DNA from: JBBQER01 sp052148155
GTDB lineage: Bacteria; Actinomycetota; Acidimicrobiia; IMCC26256; PALSA-610
Direction: 5' to 3'
DNA: 64,000 nt
NCBI GenBank assembly: GCA_052148155.1
Contig: JBKQIY010000025.1
Location: 1 to 64,000, forward strand
Both the position numbers and the translations under genes were made by a program. Positions 60,054 to 64,000 of this stretch are shown piece by piece (position 1 is the first letter of the stretch; every line of letters begins with the position of its first letter). The notes under the pieces were generated by a model. It was not told the origin of the DNA. It saw only the letters and a program-made list of their open reading frames with translations, and searched no databases.

Positions 60054-62368
60054 GCGCGGCTCGCTACGTCGGCGCGCGCGTCTCTCGCGTCGAGGACGCT
60101 CGACTGCTCACCGGTCACGGCACGTTCGTGGACGACATCGTGTTGCCGGGGATGCTGCACGCATACTTCGTCCGTAGCCAACACGCGCGCGCGGCGATAC
60201 GTGGGATCGACACGTCGGCCGCGCTCGCGGCGCTCGGCGTGCGATTCGTGTTCACCGCCGCGGATCTCAACCCCGACGTGAAGGAGCAGTGGCACACGTC
60301 GATGGGCCCGGCGAGCCCCGAGACGCCGCGACCGCCACTCGCTGAGCGCGAAGTGCGCTTCGTCGGAGACCCCATCGCGCTCGTGGTGGCCGAAAGTCGC
60401 GCGCTCGCAATCGACGCGGCGGAAGTCGTCGACGTCGAGTATGAGGCACTGGCCGCCGTCGTGGACTACACCACCGCAGAGCACGCCGACATGCTCGTCC
60501 ACGCCAGCCACGGCTCCAACGTGATCGGCGAGATCGCGGGTCGGCCGGCGTCGGCGCTCGATGCGGTGTTCTCGGCGGCCGCTCACGTCGTCGGTGAGAC
60601 GATCCACCAGCACGCGTGCGCGCCGGCGCCGATGGAATGCCGCGCTTTGATCGTCGACTACACACGCGCGACCGGCGAACTGACCATCTACGCCTCGACC
60701 CAGGCACCGCACGAGGTGCGGCTGTTCTGTGCGCGACTGCTCGGCGTACCGGAGCACCGGATCCGCGTCGTGGCGCGCGACACCGGCGGCGGGTTCGGGC
60801 AAAAAGTGATGGTGCAGCGCGACGAGATGTGCCTGATGCTCGCCGCGCCGAAGGTTGGCGCGCCGTTGAAATGGGTCGAGGACCGCCGAGAGAACCTGCT
60901 CGCCGCGGGCAAATCACGCCAGGAGCACGGCGACGCGCGCCTGGCGTTCGCGGCAGACGGCGCGATCCAAGGTGCGTTCATCGATTTCGTCCAGGACTGC
61001 GGCGCGTACCCGACGCCGTGGCCGGTCAGTACCGCGGCGGCGGTCGGCATGCTGTTCCCCGGGCCGTATCGCGTCCCCCGCGCCGGCTTCACCGCGAAGA
61101 CGATCTATACGAATACGGTCGGGCGTGCCGCGTACCGCGGGCCTTGGCAATTCGAGACCCTGGCGCGCGAGGTACTGCTCGACATCGCCGCACGCCGCAT
61201 GGCGATCGATCCCGCCGAGCTGAGACGGCGCAACCTCCTTCGACCCGACGATCTCCCGTACCGCAATTCCAACGGCATGACCTACGACAACATCTCCCCG
61301 CTCGAGACGTTCGAACAAGCACTGGAGATCCTCGACTACAAGGCGTTCCGCGTTGAACAGACCGAGGCTCGCGACGTCGGCCGCTACCTCGGCGTGGGAA
61401 TGTCGAACTACGTCGAGCCGTCGACGCCCGGCTACGGCTCGTACGGAACCGAAGCGGCGACAATCCGCGTCGAGCCGTCCGGGATGGTGAACGTGTATAT
61501 CGCCGGTGGCTCGACGGGCAACAGCATCGAGACGACCGTCGTCCAGCTCGCCGCCGACGCGCTGGGCGTGCGGATCGATGACGTCCACACAATCCAGGGC
61601 GACACCGCAGTGACGGCCTTCGGCGCGGGTACCGCCGGCAGCCGCAGCGCGTCGATGACCGCGGGTGCGATACGCGAGGCGGCCACGATCCTGTGCGACC
61701 GCATCCGCGAGATCGCCGCGCACCGGCTCGAGGCCGCGGCCGCTGACATCGAACTCGCCGACAGTCATGCACACGTGCGCGGCACCCCGACGATCGGGAT
61801 CTCATTCGCCGAACTCGCCGCGCTCGCCTACTTCGAACCGCAGTCGCTACCCCCCGGCGTCCCAGCCGGTCTCGAAGCGAGCGCGCGGTACACCGCGGCC
61901 GCGCCGTCGATCTGGGTGAACGCTTCACACGTCTGCACCTGCGACGTCGACATCGAAACCGGTGGCGTGACGCTCTTGCGCTACATCGTGAGTGAAGACT
62001 GCGGCCCGATGATCAACCCGAGCGTGGTGGAAGGTCAGATCGCCGGCGGCGTCGCGCAGGGCATCGGCGGCGTGCTGTACGAGCATCTCGCGTACGACGA
62101 CCTCGGCAACCCGCTTGCGACCACGTTGATGGACTATCTCGTGCCGAGCGCCGCGGAGATACCCGCGATCGAGTACGGGCACATCGAAACACCGAGCCCC
62201 GGACCTGGTGGCCACAAAGGCGTCGGCGAGGGCGGCGCGATCGGCGCACCGCCAGCCGTCGTCAACGCGGTCGCCGACGCGCTCGCGCCGTTCGGTGTGA
62301 CGGTCACCCGTCTGCCGCTGACACCCTCCCGAATCGTTGCGCTTCTGAACGAAGGACCCCGTGACTGA
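60050..62368 (+). CDS. Xanthine dehydrogenase-family molybdopterin subunit (CoxL-like)
   Basis: A 772-residue large subunit of a molybdenum hydroxylase. The N-terminal aldehyde-oxidase a/b hammerhead domain (VEDARLLTGHGTFVDD) is followed by the cofactor-binding domain with DTGGGFGQK, the loop AYRGPWQFE and the catalytic Glu of GVGEGGAIG. It is not CO dehydrogenase, because the AYRCSFR loop is absent. It should hydroxylate an aldehyde or heteroaromatic. Neither the FAD nor the [2Fe-2S] subunit is nearby, so partners must come from elsewhere. The GTG at 60050 overlaps the SDR stop, and its end overlaps the next P450 by 8 nt. Confidence 0.92.
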   Translation: MSAARYVGARVSRVEDARLLTGHGTFVDDIVLPGMLHAYFVRSQHARAAIRGIDTSAALAALGVRFVFTAADLNPDVKEQWHTSMGPASPETPRPPLAEREVRFVGDPIALVVAESRALAIDAAEVVDVEYEALAAVVDYTTAEHADMLVHASHGSNVIGEIAGRPASALDAVFSAAAHVVGETIHQHACAPAPMECRALIVDYTRATGELTIYASTQAPHEVRLFCARLLGVPEHRIRVVARDTGGGFGQKVMVQRDEMCLMLAAPKVGAPLKWVEDRRENLLAAGKSRQEHGDARLAFAADGAIQGAFIDFVQDCGAYPTPWPVSTAAAVGMLFPGPYRVPRAGFTAKTIYTNTVGRAAYRGPWQFETLAREVLLDIAARRMAIDPAELRRRNLLRPDDLPYRNSNGMTYDNISPLETFEQALEILDYKAFRVEQTEARDVGRYLGVGMSNYVEPSTPGYGSYGTEAATIRVEPSGMVNVYIAGGSTGNSIETTVVQLAADALGVRIDDVHTIQGDTAVTAFGAGTAGSRSASMTAGAIREAATILCDRIREIAAHRLEAAAADIELADSHAHVRGTPTIGISFAELAALAYFEPQSLPPGVPAGLEASARYTAAAPSIWVNASHVCTCDVDIETGGVTLLRYIVSEDCGPMINPSVVEGQIAGGVAQGIGGVLYEHLAYDDLGNPLATTLMDYLVPSAAEIPAIEYGHIETPSPGPGGHKGVGEGGAIGAPPAVVNAVADALAPFGVTVTRLPLTPSRIVALLNEGPRD

Positions 62369-63545
62369 CATCTATTACGACCCGTACGACGTCGACATCG
62401 ATGCGGACCCGTATCCGGTCTTCCGCCGTCTGCGCGACGAGGCACCGCTTTACTACAACGACCGGTACGACTTCTACGCGGTCAGTCGATTCGAGGACGT
62501 CGAACGCGGACTCGTCGACGCGAAGCGCTACATCTCGGGGCGGGGCGGTGTCCTCGAGATCATCAAGGCGAACATCGACATGCCGCCGGGAACGCTGATC
62601 TTCGAAGACCCGCCGGTACACACCATCCACCGGAGTTTGCTTTCACGCGTGTTCACACCGAGACGGGTCGCGGCGCTCGAACCGAAGATCCGCGAGTTCT
62701 GCGCGCAGAGCCTCGATCCGCTCGTCGGCGCCGGCGCATTCGACTTCGTCGCCGACCTCGGCGCCCAGATGCCGATGCGTGTGATCGGCATGCTGTTCGG
62801 CATCCCCGAGGAGGACCAGACCGCAATCCGTCAGGCGACCGACGCGAACCTTCGCACCCAGGCGGGCCAGCCGATGCAGGTCTCGGCGGAAGTCACGTTC
62901 GGCAGCGAGATGTTCACCGAGTACATCGACTGGCGCGTCGAGCACCCGTCGGACGACCTCATGACCGAGCTGCTGGCCGCCGAGTTCGAGGACGAGACCG
63001 GCACGATCCGGTGCCTCTCACGCGACGAGGCCCTTTTGTATACGACAGTCGTCGCCGGCGCCGGCAACGAGACGACGACCCGCCTGATCGGCTGGGCCGG
63101 CAAAGTGCTAGCCGAGCATCCCGATCAGCGGCGCGAGCTCGTCGAAGACCGTTCCCTCATCCCCGATGCGATCGAGGAGCTCCTTCGTTACGAGCCGCCC
63201 GCCCCGCACGTCGGCCGGTACGTACCCGAGGACGTCGACGTGTACGGCCGCACCGTTCCCGCCGGCAGCACGATGCTGTTCCTCGTCGGCGCCGCGAACC
63301 GCGACGACCGTCGTTACCAAGATCCGGATCGCTTCGACATTCACCGCGAGATCGACAAGCACCTCACCTTCGGCTACGGCATCCACTTCTGCCTCGGCGC
63401 GGCACTTGCACGTCTCGAAGGTCGCATCGCGCTCGACGAGGTCCTCACGCGTTTCCCGGAGTGGCAGGTCGACTTCGACCGGGCCAAACTCGCCCCGACC
63501 TCGACGGTACGAGGCTGGGAGACGCTCCCCGTCGTGACCTCGTAA
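62361..63545 (+). CDS. Cytochrome P450
   Basis: A 394-residue P450. The I-helix is VAGAGNETTTRL, the K-helix EELLRY and the haem loop FGYGIHFCLGAALARLEG. The start GTG 62361 lies within the end of the molybdopterin subunit gene. The SDR, molybdenum hydroxylase and P450 form one tightly packed operon that ends with a TetR gene 4 nt downstream. No ferredoxin gene is present in the window. Confidence 0.93.
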   Translation: MTDIYYDPYDVDIDADPYPVFRRLRDEAPLYYNDRYDFYAVSRFEDVERGLVDAKRYISGRGGVLEIIKANIDMPPGTLIFEDPPVHTIHRSLLSRVFTPRRVAALEPKIREFCAQSLDPLVGAGAFDFVADLGAQMPMRVIGMLFGIPEEDQTAIRQATDANLRTQAGQPMQVSAEVTFGSEMFTEYIDWRVEHPSDDLMTELLAAEFEDETGTIRCLSRDEALLYTTVVAGAGNETTTRLIGWAGKVLAEHPDQRRELVEDRSLIPDAIEELLRYEPPAPHVGRYVPEDVDVYGRTVPAGSTMLFLVGAANRDDRRYQDPDRFDIHREIDKHLTFGYGIHFCLGAALARLEGRIALDEVLTRFPEWQVDFDRAKLAPTSTVRGWETLPVVTS

Positions 63546-63549
63546 GGCT

Positions 63550-64000
63550 GTGACTGCGGCTGAGCCCACCGGACCACGACGCCACTACGACAGCCCTGTG
63601 CGTCGCCAACGCGCGGCGGAGACCCGCGAGCGCATCATCGCCGCCGGCACCGCGATCCTGCACGACCACGCGGTCTGGAACTTCGACGCGCTGACCGTGC
63701 GAGGCGTCGCGCAAGGGGCCGGCGTGAACGAGCGGACCGTCTACCGATATTTCGCGACCGAACGCGAGCTACACGACGCGGTCATGACCCGGCTCGAAGA
63801 CGAAGCCGGTGTCGACCTCAACGGCCTCACGCTTGCAGGAGTCCGAGACCTGACCGCGCAGATCCTCGGGTATGCGTCGTCGTTCCCGCTGGAGCCGCGC
63901 GCACCGCATGACGCGACGCTCCTCGCGGCACATCAGCGTCAGCAGGAGGCGCTACGCGCCGCGGTCGTCGCATCAACCGACGGCTGGACGGACCTTGAGC
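63550..64000 (+). CDS. TetR-family regulator, N-terminal part (3' end outside window)
   Basis: The frame from GTG 63550 is open to the window edge and gives 150 residues. ETRERIIAAGTAIL and VRGVAQGAGVNERTVYRYF (about residues 23-75) form a TetR helix-turn-helix, followed by the start of the ligand domain. It begins 4 nt after the P450 stop, so it is the last known gene of that operon and probably regulates it. No start signal stronger than the GTG is seen. Confidence 0.88.
   Translation, partial: MTAAEPTGPRRHYDSPVRRQRAAETRERIIAAGTAILHDHAVWNFDALTVRGVAQGAGVNERTVYRYFATERELHDAVMTRLEDEAGVDLNGLTLAGVRDLTAQILGYASSFPLEPRAPHDATLLAAHQRQQEALRAAVVASTDGWTDLE

Noticed and set aside
60050..62368. Carbon monoxide dehydrogenase large subunit
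   Set aside because: The CO-specific AYRCSFR loop is missing and the medium and small subunit genes are absent.

Overview
The window is high-GC DNA (roughly two thirds G+C by eye) with dense genes, frequent GTG starts and many 1-8 nt stop/start overlaps (ATGA, GTGA, TGATG). The content is catabolic: five cytochromes P450, six acyl-CoA dehydrogenase genes (one cut by the window edge), three enoyl-CoA hydratases, two acyl-CoA ligases, two thiolase/DUF35 systems, six short-chain dehydrogenases, four amidohydrolases, five TetR-type regulators, an F420-type LLM oxidoreductase and a FadD3-like ligase. This points to an actinobacterium (Actinomycetota) that degrades steroid-like or other alicyclic carboxylic acids. 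The order matches no mycobacterial or rhodococcal cluster I can recall, so an uncultured or acidimicrobial lineage is possible; that placement is inference. I saw no rRNA, tRNA, CRISPR array or insertion sequence.

Layout. 1-8.4 kb: the end of an acyl-CoA dehydrogenase, then a leftward operon running from a FadD3-like ligase through enoyl-CoA hydratase, DUF35 protein, thiolase-like lipid-transfer protein and two unequal acyl-CoA dehydrogenases to a second hydratase; a TauD-like dioxygenase follows. 8.6-12 kb: a PAS-GGDEF diguanylate cyclase, an LLM oxidoreductase and a TetR. 12.4-19.5 kb: an amidohydrolase with a changed metal site, a Rieske oxygenase with a small partner, SDR and CMD genes, an esterase and an acyl-CoA ligase. 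19.7-23.4 kb: a P450-amidohydrolase pair, a secreted protein and the 3' remnant of a second amidohydrolase. 23.5-31 kb: an ABC uptake system compressed into three polypeptides (lipoprotein, MFS-LivF fusion, LivH-LivM-LivG fusion), then a dienelactone hydrolase. 31-38 kb: a leftward operon from a tandem TetR through P450, internally deleted aldehyde dehydrogenase, acyl-CoA dehydrogenase and P450, with an intact aldehyde dehydrogenase beyond. 38-43 kb: aldo-keto reductase, SDR and two amidohydrolases rightward. 43-48 kb: a leftward operon of acyl-CoA dehydrogenase, phosphotransferase, enoyl-CoA hydratase, quinone reductase and epoxide hydrolase. 48-54.5 kb: the divergent operon of TetR, SDR, esterase, SDR, P450 and DUF35-thiolase fusion. 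54.5-64 kb: DapB-like reductase, aldehyde dehydrogenase, CoA-transferase, SnoaL-like protein, SDR, lone molybdopterin dehydrogenase subunit, P450 and a partial TetR.

How the genes fit together. Hydrophobic substrates would enter through the ABC system, be oxidised by P450/Rieske enzymes and dehydrogenases, activated by CoA ligases or the CoA-transferase, and shortened by beta-oxidation-like steps ending in thiolase or aldolase-type cleavage. The acyl-CoA dehydrogenase/phosphotransferase pair at 46-48 kb is the two-gene form of the ACAD10/11 and LvaA/LvaC arrangement, which handles 4-hydroxyacyl-CoA.

The most notable signal is regulatory. A 15-bp inverted repeat close to GARAA-N5-TTNTC recurs just upstream of at least seven operons: the LLM gene, its TetR, the Rieske gene, the SDR/esterase pair, the ABC operon, the CoA-transferase, and the ACAD/TetR divergon, which has three phased copies. 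It looks like one local regulon of TetR operators.
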